64,000 nucleotides of DNA, taken from contig NW_019211458.1 of assembly GCF_002443255.2 (NCBI RefSeq), positions 19,671,509 to 19,735,508 on the forward strand. The letters run 5' to 3'. Shown here piece after piece: positions 50,984 to 63,684 of the stretch; positions within the stretch are counted from its first letter, which is position 1; the number at the start of each line of letters is the position of its first letter. The notes under the pieces were generated by a model. The model did not search any database. It saw only the letters and a program-made list of their open reading frames with translations, and had not been told where the DNA came from. The DNA comes from Varroa destructor. Its lineage: Eukaryota; Arthropoda; Arachnida; Mesostigmata; Varroidae. The translations under genes and the position numbers were made by a program.

Positions 50984-52852
50984 GTTTACAGCCGCGGGCA
51001 TCAGACAGTGGCGCCATCAAGCTTTCTCGGCGTTATTCGTCTTTCCGGTTAGCCTCAGCTCGACTATGACAGTGAGGGCCTGCAGTTCGTAGCCGCGTGT
51101 GGAATAGGTTTTGCGTTGTCACAACTGGTACTGGACTTGCCTGTACAAACGAGTACTGCGTTTCTGCTTTCCGTGTCCAACTAACAAAGGCCCAGCAGAT
51201 GGACGCATACGTGTAGACCCACACGCTTTAAGTCTGTCAGAGTTTTACTGTCATGTATGTATTGCTCCTACTGCCCGAAGAAAGCTCTTGCGTATGACAC
51301 TGAACCGCCCAACGCTACATCCGAGCGAGGCAGCTGCAGTAAGTAAACAGAACTTGTCGTCATCAGCAGTTCCGAACATTGCGTCTGTTTCAGCATCCAG
51401 TAGGACAACCCCCGCTAGTTACTGATTTCATAGCGGTGGTTAGTGGAATACATGTAGACGTCTCCCTCCGCCCTGAGCACTTCCTTATCGAACTAACCCC
51501 GAGCGATGCAACAACACATTCTCATCTGGAAGCTGCCATTTCTGCTGCCAGTTCGTCCTCCTAGTGAGCGAAGATTCTCATTCGACAAGCCTCATGAGAC
51601 GTGATGTTGGCAAGCTACGTGGGTTTTCGGTAGTGGGTTGAAACGATGTTAGTCGGTGTTATCAGTCAAGAGTGTCCGTACACCTATTACTACGGAACTA
51701 ACCAAGTAAACGAGTCTCAGCAATTCAACAATACCTACCTGTCGTAATTCGCCGGGCTACACGAGACTGTTTGATTGCTTGAAGCAACATTTCAGACGAC
51801 TATCTGTCCGACTCTAACAGTCACTTCCTGTTTCTGAGCATTTCTTTTATATCGTTTATCAGCTTGAACCCGACTGGTCTCGTCGAAAGCGCAACATCAT
51901 CACCTACCTGCTACCGGCGACAGCAGCTGACCCAAGCGGCGATAACATTCAGTAATATCGTTCGCCTTTCCACTTTACTAGCGGGGCTACGCGAGCTGCG
52001 ATCAATGAGTCATATTCTCGTTCGTGTCTGACCCCGTCGGATTATTTGGATCACGACGGGGAGCCGTTGCAACCTTAAATAGCCCCTTTAATGTCAAATG
52101 ACAACAACACCTATAGGCAACGCGATAACCTACTAGTATTCCTAGTGAGATCCCTAGATCCAATCCGGGTGAGCAGAGGCGAAGTGAGAAACACAGGAAG
52201 GGAACACTAGTGAAGCTGCTAACGCTATTTTGAAATTATGTATCGATCCATTCGCCTTCACATGTGACAGGTCATAACTGCATAGAAATTCTATGTGTCT
52301 CATAATTAGGAATTCAAAACATTGAGAACCTAGCATTCATCATAATGCTGAGCCGCTATTCTGGCAGCTGCCAGCATTAACACATGTACCCAAAGTAGAA
52401 ACCCCGCCGAGAGTTTGGTGGGGTCTATGGAGCAGACTCGGAATGAAATGATATGATGAATTTGATAATAATCACAATTCTACGGGAAATTTTGGTTGGT
52501 TAAGAAGTAAGAAAGGCATTTATTTAAATATATTCGTTAGCGCATCTAAATTCTGTTTTTAATTAACAGTATTAAACTATAAACAATAAGGGAAGATTGA
52601 TATGAGATACTGTCACGACGCACGTTGAAGTTAGGAAATAGGTTCGAGAGACGACAAAATGATAACGATCACGTTGAAACATGCGGCCATTGCTTCAGAG
52701 CTCGTATGTCTTCACATAGAATAGAGAACTTTTGCATTATCTGTTTTCGTGCGCCGGTAGCATGAAGTCGATAGAGTTAGTTAGGTGAGCAATCAATTAT
52801 GTGAAAATTGCTTTAAGCAAATAAGGCTCAATAATCAAATGCGTCACTGTCA
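50984..52852. other. Non-coding stretch
   Basis: Frames of about 100 codons or fewer with no motif. A 14-base perfect palindrome (CTGGCAGCTGCCAG) is nested between a 7-base inverted pair (AATGCTG/CAGCATT) near 52343-52377. A GC-rich 8-bp stem with one G-U pair lies at 52403-52426. 52430-52850 is AT-rich and otherwise empty. Confidence 0.5.
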
Positions 52853-52865
52853 CCCCCCCCCCCCC
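52853..52865 (+). repeat. C13 homopolymer
   Basis: Thirteen consecutive C, followed by further short C runs (TACCCCTCC). With the neighbouring runs it could support a G-quadruplex on the minus strand. Confidence 0.95.
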
Positions 52866-55800
52866 TACCCCTCCAGCCAAGTTATGTATTTCATGATTGT
52901 AGATTTGCTTCAATGATGAGGTCAAGCCTTACATGGTCGCAAATCTATTGTGTGTGGACCACAACTATAATGAGGCGAGAAGATCGTGCTTATCTACAGT
53001 TGCACTGCACATTTATGATGCGTTGCTTCGTCTACGCTTTAGCTACAGTGCGTCATAATTAAATCTGTTAATGTCGGTCTTCATCCATGTAATGCTGTCG
53101 GAGACCTTCCATTAAATACTTGGACGTAATGGATCTGATTCTGAGGTGCCTTCAGTGCAACCAATAGGGTCAATCCACGGCCGATTTCCGTCGACTGCCG
53201 TGTTATCTAAGTTACTAATGCGGTAAAGAATCAAGAGACCGACCCGGCCTCTACAAACATCATCAAACAATAACCAACACGACAAGGAACATGTGTACGG
53301 CACGCTCGGTGCACAAATATCTCTCATTAAACTGACAAATTAAAATTTGACTAAGCGCATGCTTCATTGTCGCATTCTTTTTAAAAAGAAGATGCTGTCA
53401 GGGGTAACTGGGTACGGTGGGGAACCATTTGATGAGATAGATGAGCGCCTAACGGTGAGTGGTAGGGGCTTAGGGCTAGGTTCCATTGCCGATACTATAC
53501 CATCGCTATTAGCTTACGCTTTCTCCTGTTGCCTTTACTGCATAAGCTTCAGTTATCAGTCCGACGAGCCGTCGGGCCGTTGAGGGCCCTGGGGATACAG
53601 AGAGCAGAGCCAGTCTGGCGCCTCTTGTGCGGAACCTAGGGGTGCTCAAAAAGACTTCCCTCTCTTTTTCTAGAAGCACGCTGCTAGCTGACAGACACAC
53701 ACGCACACACTTACACAGTAGTTCCTTTGAGGGCCGTAAATCTTGAAAAAGAAGCTTGTGTCGCCGCAAATAAGCTCGCTGCTTGGTTTGCCGCGATGCT
53801 TTCAGAACTAACCACTACTAGTGGCATCGCATAGCACCAGCAGGCTACGGCGAGTGCGTTACGGCGAGAGGGCTCTACTTCGCCGCACACTCGCCCGAGC
53901 CTGTTTCGGCCATGTTATCGAATTTAGACCGACGGGTCCACCAGCTATCACAGTAGCAAAATCTCGCTGACGCAACACAGCAGTGTACGGAAGGCGTTAT
54001 TAAATATTAAACGGTAGCCAGCCTTTTGCGCAACCCCTATCCCTCCGGCTGACTGGTGAAGCTGAAATCGTTGATCGTTGCAACATGCGACCCCGTGCCG
54101 TCGGCGTGTACCGCGTTCTGCTTACTTGTCCGACCTGCCGCGATCGCATATCTATGCGTCGGGTCCACTGTAAGCCACTGTTCGAGCCTCTATTTGCTCG
54201 CTCACGGTAACTAATCTGTTATCGTTTCGAGTGACTTTAAAACATAGCGGAAAACAACGAGTTTTGTTCCAGACAGTAACCTTAACTCGTTGCTTCCACA
54301 AACTGGACGCCTGTCACCCTAAGTTCTTCTCAAACAGGATTGTATGCTTGTTCTGGCAGTTTTCAGTTTCAGATGGGCCACTAGTTCCGTTTCAACACTT
54401 CGACTTTATGTCTCTTTGTCTCTAGACTGAGAGCGGACATGTGGATTTGTACAGCGTATATTTACAATAGTCACAGTCAGTTTCGATTTCGGAATGGTAC
54501 CCTCTAGCCTATAACGGGCCTGTGAGATCAGAGACTTTCCGCTCGGTTGGTTGAAATTGGCAGAACATTGCCAGCGCTTCAGTTTGCCTGAGGCACGCGA
54601 TTCCCTATCAGGTTACGCTGTTCACATCAAGAATATTTGAGAGAGATCTCGACAACGAGAGGGGCAATCTACTGAACCCGTTCACCTCATATCGCTCCGC
54701 ATGCTGCCTATCTTCGTAGCTTGAAGACCGAATCGAATGCATAGCAGGATTCCACTTGTAGCCGTGCTATTGATGCCACAAGAGGCACTATCGAGGGGGT
54801 ATTTTCTAGAGGAAGCACGGACGAGGGCTGGGGGTCTACGGCGGACGCCATACCGCCAGCAACGAATCGACCTACCGCGGAAATCGAAAGATATTGTATC
54901 GTATCTTACTGCACGTGCGTGCTAAGCTTTGCTGGCTCTTCTCGAGAACTTCGACTTGCTTTAACCCAACAGCAACTAGGACGTAAGCGTCATTTCAAGG
55001 TGGATCTCACCCGCTGGGTTCCTGGAGTAGCTGTTCAGATCTCCTCAGCAGCATCAAATCATAGAGAGTGTCCAAACCTTTCATGGAACATTTGAGTACA
55101 ACAAGTAGGCCAGACTCTGTTGTCGATAGAGAGAACGGACTTCAGTCCAGTGAAGATGGCTTCAAGTCACGCGGACGGCTTCATCAGACGTTTCCCTTAG
55201 GGAATTAAATAGAAGTCGAATGGCCTATTTAGTGTTCTTTTTAGATGAAACCTTCAATGGGATAAAGTTGCTCGTTGTGTTGCAATCAGATGTAATAATA
55301 GCAATAGAATCGCTATTCATAAGGTACAGCCGTTGCAGGAGGGGTGGAAGAAGTCAAGGGCTTCGGGGGTTAGCTGCACCAGTCGCTTCCAAATGAAACA
55401 GCACAACACGAGAGAGAGAGCGCCCCACGAAGGAAACTTCTTGCCAATTACGCCGTCTTGGCGCTTTAGTCAAAGGCATACATGCTGCGGTTAGCTAAGA
55501 CAATATGTTATTTCTAACAGTATCGAATCATCATGTCCCGTAATGAAACATCAGTTTGCCGTATCAGAGAAAATCTAACCAATTTGACATCATATTTTCA
55601 TCGTAACGTAAGTTAGAAAACACAGTAATCTAAATTACGTTCAGTCGGCGGCTGGTGGATGGGCAGCAGTGGAGGTGTGCGGAACACATCTAGAGGAAGT
55701 TACTATTTGCTGTACAAATTATGGCTCACACAATACATACACACGCCACGATGATAGAAGACTGCAAAGCAATGCGATTTTTCGTATGGGGAATGACAAA

Positions 55801-55986
55801 CACTAACGACGCGCGCACGGCAACTTCAACGGAATGGTGATGATGATACTATAGCTGGTGTTCAGGCCACTGGCGAAACAGACGTAAGTGTAACGAAGGT
55901 GTGGGAAGTAAATTACCCAGAAAATTGCTCGACAGAAAAAGAGTGAAGTAAATAATAGTTGGTTGTTATTTTTTTTTGCCAATGGC
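52866..55986. other. Non-coding stretch
   Basis: Mixed composition with only short overlapping frames (86 codons or fewer) and no motif. A short (AC)-type patch lies near 53694-53715 and a GA patch near 55411-55420. The sequence TCTAGAGGAAG appears at about 54809 and 55690, and also at about 34693, but the flanks do not match. No gene, RNA or element was recognised. Confidence 0.55.
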
Positions 55987-56009
55987 ATATACACGAAATT
56001 CGTGTATAT
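55987..56009. repeat. Near-perfect palindrome
   Basis: Eleven-base arms (ATATACACGAA and TTCGTGTATAT) around a single central A. With essentially no loop this is a two-fold symmetric site rather than an RNA hairpin. It could be a dimeric-protein site or cruciform seed. It is somewhat longer than expected by chance. Confidence 0.85.
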
Positions 56010-57718
56010 TTGTTTAGGTTACGTAAAATGTGTATATAAAATCATATGGGGGTGGGCGTACGCGCGTAAATTCGTTAATTTCACTTCTGTAACGGTGGCT
56101 GCAAGAAACCACTAGTCTCAGCACACCCATGTTTAGGCTACTAGCTGTCCTTCCGAAAGGACTGCCTGAAGTGCCTGGTTGTGCTGATACAATCGACGTG
56201 CAATATATAGGAAGGTGTCACTAGCACAACTAACATCGCTTTCGGATTAAAACTCAATGACAGTTAGTAGTGAAGTTACTTAATGTTAAATCAACAACAA
56301 CAACGAACAAATTAGGTGAGAGACGGGCAAGAAACAGACAACCGAAAGGCTTTCTCGAAGCTACGCCACTTTCTGAACAGAGAGACGATCCTTAAAATAT
56401 CGATTGCCAACGTCGATAGCCTATACCAGCGATGTCACAAAAAGGGCGTGCAAATGTTCGTTTATTTAGTTACTTCTCATTTAAACATAAATATACTTAG
56501 TGATAATTAGATGTCTGGGAGATGACGAAAATCTACACATAAGGCTATCGTATTGAAATACACAGATAACTATTATTAGTTTTACGCTCTCGGCGCATAC
56601 AAACGTAATCGTGACTAGATAAAGATTGGTTTTTATTATTATTAAACGAACGCATCTCTTAAATTTAGTTGTCATAGGTCATGTCGTCCTATCAGGATCG
56701 ACGTATCTAAAAATCACTCATTTGCCAGCCTATTTCTGCTGCTAACCATTAGGCGATAAATGCTTCTAGAGACAGAGTTACAGAGGGAGATGGAAGTTTT
56801 TTCGTTAAACATTTAGGAGCCAGACACTGTCACTGCGATGCGCAGATATGGTTATAATTTTTGACGTCATGTTTTTGAGTCTGTACTTGGGATTGCATTT
56901 TAATACTAGCAGAAGACACCGCTATTATAGTTGCAGCCGCTGCTGTTATTGTTCCTGCTTTTATTCGTATATCAGTCCTGTGTTTAACCTTTAAATAGAT
57001 TGGGGTGAAACGGGAACACTGACAAAGCTGCATAAATTACAGCAACCGCAAACGCAGAAAAAATGAGTAGCCGATAGGCATCAGCTACAATGGGCATTTT
57101 TAGCTCCCTCCTTGGTAAACCACTGCTAATCAGTAACATAAGGTGCAGACAGAGAGACACATATGCGCTCAAAAGAAATTTCTGAAGACAGAGTGGATGA
57201 ATCAATGAACCTAAACTTAGAAAACTATCGAATGATTGGAAATTGCATATTAATACAGTTTAGTGGATTAAAATGATCGTTCTAGTTTGATGACGCAGAC
57301 TCGCGACGTACAAGTTGTAAGTTATTGAAATACTATTTCCTAATTTGGTAGTGACTACGAACATTTTTCAGCTCTCATATAATTTCTTATGACAAATCTA
57401 ACAAATTACCCATTGAGATGGTGCTTCATAATCCGCATTAAGCAAATTACAAACCGGGAAAGCTATACTAAATTGAATTTTTCCCGTCCCTTCATTGATT
57501 TTTCGAATCATTAGGTGGCGTCATTCCACTTCTGTTCGGTTTACTACGATCAATCGAGCGCAAGTTTATCTATTGCCATAATCCTAGCGCATTGTTGCCT
57601 CAATCGATTTACAGCTTGTGCGATATCCTTCAGAGATTTAATAAATTCATTTCTGACCGTCTGATATACCATACGCCCAACTGAACTAGCGCCTGTGTCT
57701 CCCTTAATCTGCCACAGG
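56010..57718. other. AT-rich non-coding stretch
   Basis: Short frames only. A degenerate trinucleotide island (GCAGCCGCTGCTGTTATTG) lies near 56932-56970. Nothing else recognisable was seen; 57210-57540 is plain AT-rich sequence. Confidence 0.55.

Positions 57719-57746
<28 letters not shown>
57719..57746 (+). repeat. (CT)14 microsatellite
   Basis: Fourteen uninterrupted CT units, again with the pyrimidine strand on plus. It produces the Leu/Ser run or the Arg/Glu run in overlapping frames on the two strands, which marks those frames as artefacts of simple sequence. Confidence 0.95.
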
Positions 57747-57750
<4 letters not shown>

Positions 57751-60035
57751 CTGGTGGGCATTTTTTGCGCGAGTTGTGCAGTATGCGTATCTATCTACTG
57801 TGCTGATACAGAGTTCCGTCGGTGAGATTGAAGCACTGCAGTGTTTAAGCTCAAGCCGCAGCAGTGACACTGCTCTGGCAATGCCACCCACTACCGTCAA
57901 TACTATTGCTACCGGCAGCAGCAGCAGCGACGACGATCACCTCTATTCCCGATAGCGCATGCAATCCCAACGGACGAAGGAGAAGACAGAATCGAAAATC
58001 GCTCCTGCCTGCGAGTGGTCGACTTGTTGTCGAATCCGGCAAACAGTCCTGAGTTCGACGTGAGCCTGTTACCAATCACGGCTGGTAAGCAGCTCAGGCC
58101 GAGACGGTGACGACGCCAAAGGGCCAATGGGCTCGTCCCTACTTAACGCGTTACAACGGGCCAACTAGATAGTGATGCACTCTTTGTACTGCTATTCTTT
58201 TGCTCCCGCTAGCATAACCACCGTTGTCACCTCCACTGTGCCGCTGCTAATGTACTCCCTATTATTACGATTACGAAATCTGAATGGCACACTATTACTA
58301 GCTAGTCGTTATCGTCTATCGCTATTGCTGCCAGCAGCCGTCAGGATAATTCAATCTGATTTCTTTTTTATTTTTCTTTTTGCTAACAGATTAGCTGACA
58401 ATTTCCTGACAGCGCCTGCCATTGTGCCTAGCAAGGACATTTCTTGTAGGGTTGCCTTTGTCGTAGTATGGAGGCTAGTAAAGTGCTGATAGTACTCGGT
58501 AAAAGAGGCGAGATGACAAGAGGCGGTCGCAAAACCTAGAGGCGGACGAGATATTAACGAGAGAGAGATATTGAGATATTGAGAGAGATATTGACGAAGC
58601 ATGAAATTATCATTCGTAGGAGTGTTTTTGACTGGAACTACGACTTCCATAAACTGTTGGCCAGATCAGGCCGTATCGTTGATAAATCTGACATGACACT
58701 CGTGACCTCGTGTCGAGAATCTGCCCAGTCGATACCTGTTTACGGAGTAGTGACCTGAGTAATATAATAAACTCGCAACGAATACAGAAATGTATTATGC
58801 ACGTTACGGCGAGCTAATTGCACGTCGTTATCCAGTGACGGTACTGCGCTGATAGGTGTTTTTGGCTTGAGAACGGTTTTTAGCGTATTTCGTAGCTCGT
58901 AACAATTAATTGACTGGTGCGCCATTAACTATTGATATATGAATTGTCTAGCAAACCGCACAGACGTAACGTAAAATTGACTAAGCAAGCGTCGATTACT
59001 ATTGACCGCGTACCGAACCCCATTGCAACGAGAACAATCAGCGATACATTTAAGTATTGCTAACTATCACGGTTATCACGATGTTTATCTGTCATACAAC
59101 TCTCGGTTCGATAACATTTAGCGTTCTTTTCGAATCAGCTTACTGGAAAAAAGGTATAACTCGCCGTTGTCGTTATCAAAAAAGCGTCACTAGTTGCTAG
59201 AAGTCGTTTGCTCGTGACGATTCCTCATTTCTGATGTAACAAGAACTTTTTTGGCCGCGCCATCGGGTCGCTCAATAAGCCAACTACTTCACCTGAAGTC
59301 ACCGCATACCAAGTGAAGTATACAGACGTGCTTATACCGTATACTTAGAGAAAAGCAACTGCTCTTTAACTTACTGATAGTGGGTAGTCGGTTGCCTATT
59401 TGAGCAATCGAAACCTACCGAAATCCTACCGAACATTTAGCCTTAGCGCTATCACTACTGGCCAATTGTAAGTGGCAGCGGCGAATAAGGCCGACTTCTG
59501 CTATTATGATCGTTGACTACGTATTGAACCTTAACAGAACAGCGTAAGGACAGCATTTAGAAACATATGATGGCATATCAGTAGGAGCTGAACGATACGA
59601 TTGAAAAGAGTTGTAAAATTTAATCAGTGTCTTATCATGTTGGTGATGATGTTTGTTTTGGCTCTTTTCTTTTTTCTATTGCACCTTAAGACGCGCTTCT
59701 CCACCGAATTGTTTTCCCTCGAACTACTGCCGCTGCCGTTGCGCTCAAAAGGTTATTCTGTAGGAGCTGCGCGCATTTGGCCGCACCGGTGAAGTACGCT
59801 CAGCATTGATTGGTAGCAAACAAGTTTCGTCTGCGCCATACGCGTCCGGTATCGATGCGGGATTGTATATGCCTAGTATCATCTGTCACAATCTGTGGCT
59901 GGCTACCCACTCTACCTTACGCTGCCAATCCTGCTATTAATCAAACGGACACGACGAAGCTTCCTCTAAGATTGACTGATAGCTGGCGCAGCGATCAACT
60001 GATATACGACCGATGAAATGTGTGTGGTGTGGGGT
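57747..60035. other. Non-coding stretch
   Basis: Includes an AGC/GAC trinucleotide island (57888-57944), a GAGATATT-type short tandem patch (58558-58594), and AT-rich sequence from 58700 to 59650. Frames are 105 codons or fewer without motifs. No RNA gene or element was recognised. Confidence 0.55.
58558..58594 (+). repeat. GAGATATT-type short tandem repeat
   Basis: Three copies of GAGATATT or a close variant separated by GA dinucleotides, a compound simple repeat. No wider array is present. Confidence 0.8.
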
Positions 60036-60050
60036 GGGGGGGGGGGGGGG
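60036..60050 (+). repeat. G15 homopolymer
   Basis: Fifteen consecutive G, preceded by GGGGT and several GTG/TGG words, making a G-rich patch of about 30 bases with strong G-quadruplex potential. The exact length is uncertain in any sequencing method. Confidence 0.95.
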
Positions 60051-63000
60051 TAGAGGGTCGCGCTCTACTTCTGTGTTTCGAGTCGAAAAAACTGATCCAT
60101 ACGATGAAGAAATAGAGATCGAAAAGGATAGCAAATTGGAAACGTCCTAATAAAAATTCGTTTTTTGCTTTGTTTTGCTATACTTAGATACCGCCTCGCC
60201 GTCGTTTAGGTTCACTGGTGATCGGAAATCCGCAGCCGGAGTACGAATCAGGCAGCGGCTATGATTAGCGCTAACAAGCAACTGGAAGAGGATGCCACAT
60301 TCTACTCGATCATTTGCCGAAGAGGTCTAGTTGACCCTTATTAAAAATACGGCCAACTTTCAATAGCTTAATGTAAAATAGCATCTAGACTACTTCATTG
60401 ATTGCATCATAATCTCGACTGCATTTGCCACATCGCTATTCGTTCACCTGTTCGAATTGTCGTCCCTGCTCATTCCAGTAAGCTTCCTTCGATTGGTATA
60501 TATGTGTGCTTACGTATCCGACCCCCGAATCGGCCGAGCTTATCGACGTCTAGCTATGAAGATAGTCAAAGGTGGATAATTAATTTAATTATTAACTACG
60601 GTCGAGATCTTGGAACGGCGAAAATAGTTCGTGACGAAAGGCAGCAGAGCACGGTCAAGCATTTTTGAAAGCGGAACAAGCTGGGCTTGACACCCCCAAA
60701 AAGAAGCGTTGGTAGATAGCGAATCGAGGCATGAGTTAGTATCAGTGTTCCAGGGGACCTCGCATTTCGCTCCGACACACCGAGAACAAAGTCATACAAA
60801 ACGCAGAAGAAGAGTGCGTAAGTTCTCGCCCTCTCGAAAGGTTTGTGTCGCCGAAGGTGTGATGAGAGACGACCACGGTGTACCAAAGGCGAGGCAACGA
60901 AACGGCGAGAGCAAGAGAGAGAATGGGGACAGGGGGTGTGGGAAGAAATTGCTAAGAACCAGAGGCTCGGGTGTCGGATCCTAATTGGAGAAACATTTCA
61001 CACTGCAGAGAACACCGAGGCTGTTGGCCCAGCGGCTGGTACTCTACTGGGTCGCTTGGTCGGTCGGTCGGTCGGGCGGTCGGTCGGTCGCTTGCTCGAG
61101 TGGTCGAGAGGAAGCGGGCAAAAAGACTCGGCTGGGCAAAGCGACGCTGTCCGAATGAGTCGAACGAGTGGAAAATGAAGGGTAGCGACGAACGACCGCT
61201 GCTTTCCCACTGTTTTTTCTGCTGTCGCTATTTTACTATGAGCAGAACTCGGGCGCCATAGTACATAGCCGCTGTCAGCAGAATGGGAGTCAGCCTATCC
61301 ACTTTCACTGCGAAAAAAAAGTGGTGACAGCGAACCAAGCGAAAAAGCGCAGCGACCGCCATTGACTCCGGCGGGGGTTGGTCCGGGGGTGGCGACGTCC
61401 TTGTGTCGCAGCGTCTCAGTATCTGCCTCTAGAAAAAAGTCACTGGGAAAGTGACGGAAGAGAAGAAGATAGGCAAAGAATGGCACAGGAACAACAGACT
61501 GAAAACGATAGAAATAAACGCAGTCAGAGACTTAGATGTACTCTGCATTGCTACCGTCATCCGCGCTTTCCGCACTTTTCTCGAGAAAGGCGAACCGAAA
61601 GCATCCTCAAAAGAACCGGGAACAGAAAACTTTTCCCATAAGGCGACTAGTTGTGACAAGAGATGGACTAATTTGATCTGAGAAGCAGCGGGTAGCACTG
61701 TTACAGCTTCCCGTTACAATGACGGTTTCCGTTCGGCCGGCTGATGACAATCGAGCCATGTTTATTGGATGACATCCTCCCCTTTGTCAGCCATCCCGTA
61801 GAATCACTTGCCGCTCAACCTCTACTTTAAGCGTAATTTGGGAGAGAGTGGTGGAAATACCATTTCATCTTTCTATCTAGGTCTTCATCTGACTCGGTCT
61901 CGCTTGAACACTCAAAGTGAATGTCCAAACAGAACTCAATCAACGACCTTTCTCTCGACCTTTTTGGTTTTCCTGTAGAGAGGGCCGTCAGAGACAACGG
62001 AGGTGTAAGCTGCATTTGGATTAAAATTGTCGGCGGATCTAGGAAAGTGCGCGTGCGCCGTTTTTTTGTCTGCTATTTAGAAAGCAGCATTAATTGCATA
62101 GTAGTAAAAAAGCAGAGGTTGGCGACGGTTGGGCATGCGTCGAGAGACTCGATAGCTCAACCTATTATACAGCATGGAAACCGACTGAAAGAAGCGAGAC
62201 CAAAAATCAAAATATCAGATACCCCCATCGGGCAAACTGGAATCCGCGCTCACACATTAACTCTTTTAGCCGACTTCAGCTTCAGTACAGACATGTTTAA
62301 CGTTATAAGATTACGTTGTACATCTACATGGAAAAGAATCCCATCGGCACTTGTCTCCGAAATCGTTTGCTGCTGCAATTGTTGTACGGTCGAAGAATGA
62401 TAGAGGGCGGACACGTCTATCTTACAAAACAATAAAAAAATTTTTTTAGGCCACTCTGGGCAGACTAATTGGGCTCTAACCCTGGGCTTGAATTTCCCGC
62501 TGTGGTGGCAAATTCGCGCACGCTAACTGGCTAAGTCGTTAGCCCCTAGCCTCGTTTCCTTGTGATTTCATAGCGTCTTCATCACCTTTTTTTTATGCCG
62601 ATTTACGACCCCTCCAAACTAATCACACTTTAGCCTGCACTAGCCTTAGGCCGATAGAGTTAACGATGCACTGACTTGTTTGTCGTTGTCACAAGTAGCT
62701 TTAGCAAGTGTCAGACTGACCTATTGGCGGCGACAACTGTGGACTAATATGCTAACCTTATCTCCTGCTCTAAGGACCCAAAGTCATCTCAATCAGGCAC
62801 GCCGACAGACAGGCGAGAAATGTCCACTCAAAACCCAGTGCGACAAATGCGGCCCTGGATACGTTTTAGCTTTCAACGGGTCGTTCGCAGCATTGGCTAT
62901 ATCTTACTGCGTCCAACTCATTAGATCTGCTATCATGACGCGGTCGTATAGTAGTTACCCACTCGTTGAGCAGTCGGAACGACGAGCGTTAGTCCTTTCT

Positions 63001-63629
63001 TTAGCTTTCTTTTACGGTAGCTAGCAATCTTATTCGTTCGTTTCATTTTAGCTACGGGTATTTTGTCCGTGTATCATTATACGTACCTCCATTGCACACC
63101 GTCGCCAAGCGATCATCAAGATCACCACTACCATCAACGTTATTGTGAGCCATCCTGCCAGTCCGCCAGTCCTTAGCCTCGTTGTCCTTTTTTCTGATTT
63201 CTATCTTTTATTTTTGGCTTTCGGGCGTCAGACCGACATCGGACGGGACCCTTCCATATTGTATGTCATGCTTCTTCCACAAGAACAGGCGTCATCGCAA
63301 CGTCGGTAGTCCCGGCGGCCGCAACGACAGTAGCGACGTTCCCAGCGCCTCTTCTACTCTTTGCTTTTTGCTATACGCTGATAAGGTGCCGCTACTTCTG
63401 TCCGTTCGTGGTGGTTTACTAATTTGTTATGGTAGTGCTACTGATGACGATGGCGGTATTATGGCACGCCGGTTTCGTTCGCCGCATTTGTCGTTGTCGT
63501 CGTCTTTTCTATCGCCGAAGACAATACCGCCCGCCGTGAGTGTCCTATTGTTGAGCACCATTGTGGTGATAGAGGCCGCTGTTACTGCCAGGTCCCGGCG
63601 CAAACGCTGGGACTAAGACTGCTCTTCCA
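60051..63629. other. Non-coding stretch with (GGTC)n
   Basis: Frames up to 159 codons (plus strand 61921-62400) have no recognised domain. The (GGTC)n tract is at 61058-61091 and an A7T7 palindrome lies at about 62435-62449. A TGEK plus CxxC peptide is encoded near 62806-62853 (see findings). A GCGGCCGC octamer lies at 63315-63322. No RNA gene was recognised. Confidence 0.5.
61058..61091 (+). repeat. (GGTC)n tetranucleotide repeat
   Basis: About eight units of GGTC with one substitution (GGGC) in the middle, bordered on the left by GGTCGCTTG and on the right by GGTCGCTTGC, so the edges are themselves partial direct repeats. It gives Gly/Arg/Ser/Val runs in the plus-strand frames and Thr/Asp/Arg/Pro in the antisense frame. 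Confidence 0.92.
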
Positions 63630-63684
63630 GCGGCAGCCGCGGGAGTATCGCAGGACACGTTGTTGCCTGCGATACCACTGCCGC
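63630..63684. repeat. Two-part GC-rich hairpin
   Basis: The inner stem pairs 63645-63654 with 63666-63675 (10 perfect pairs, GTATCGCAGG on the left) around an 11-base loop. After an asymmetric internal loop (8 bases left, 2 bases right), an outer stem pairs 63630-63636 with 63678-63684 (7 perfect pairs). The 17 pairs in 55 bases are more than a random stem-loop usually shows. It is followed by a GCC/ACC trinucleotide patch, which may account for part of the outer pairing. Confidence 0.8.

Noticed and set aside
34688..55700. TCTAGAGGAAG found at about 34693, 54809 and 55690
   Set aside because: The flanks diverge at once, and three copies of an 11-mer do not establish a repeat family.
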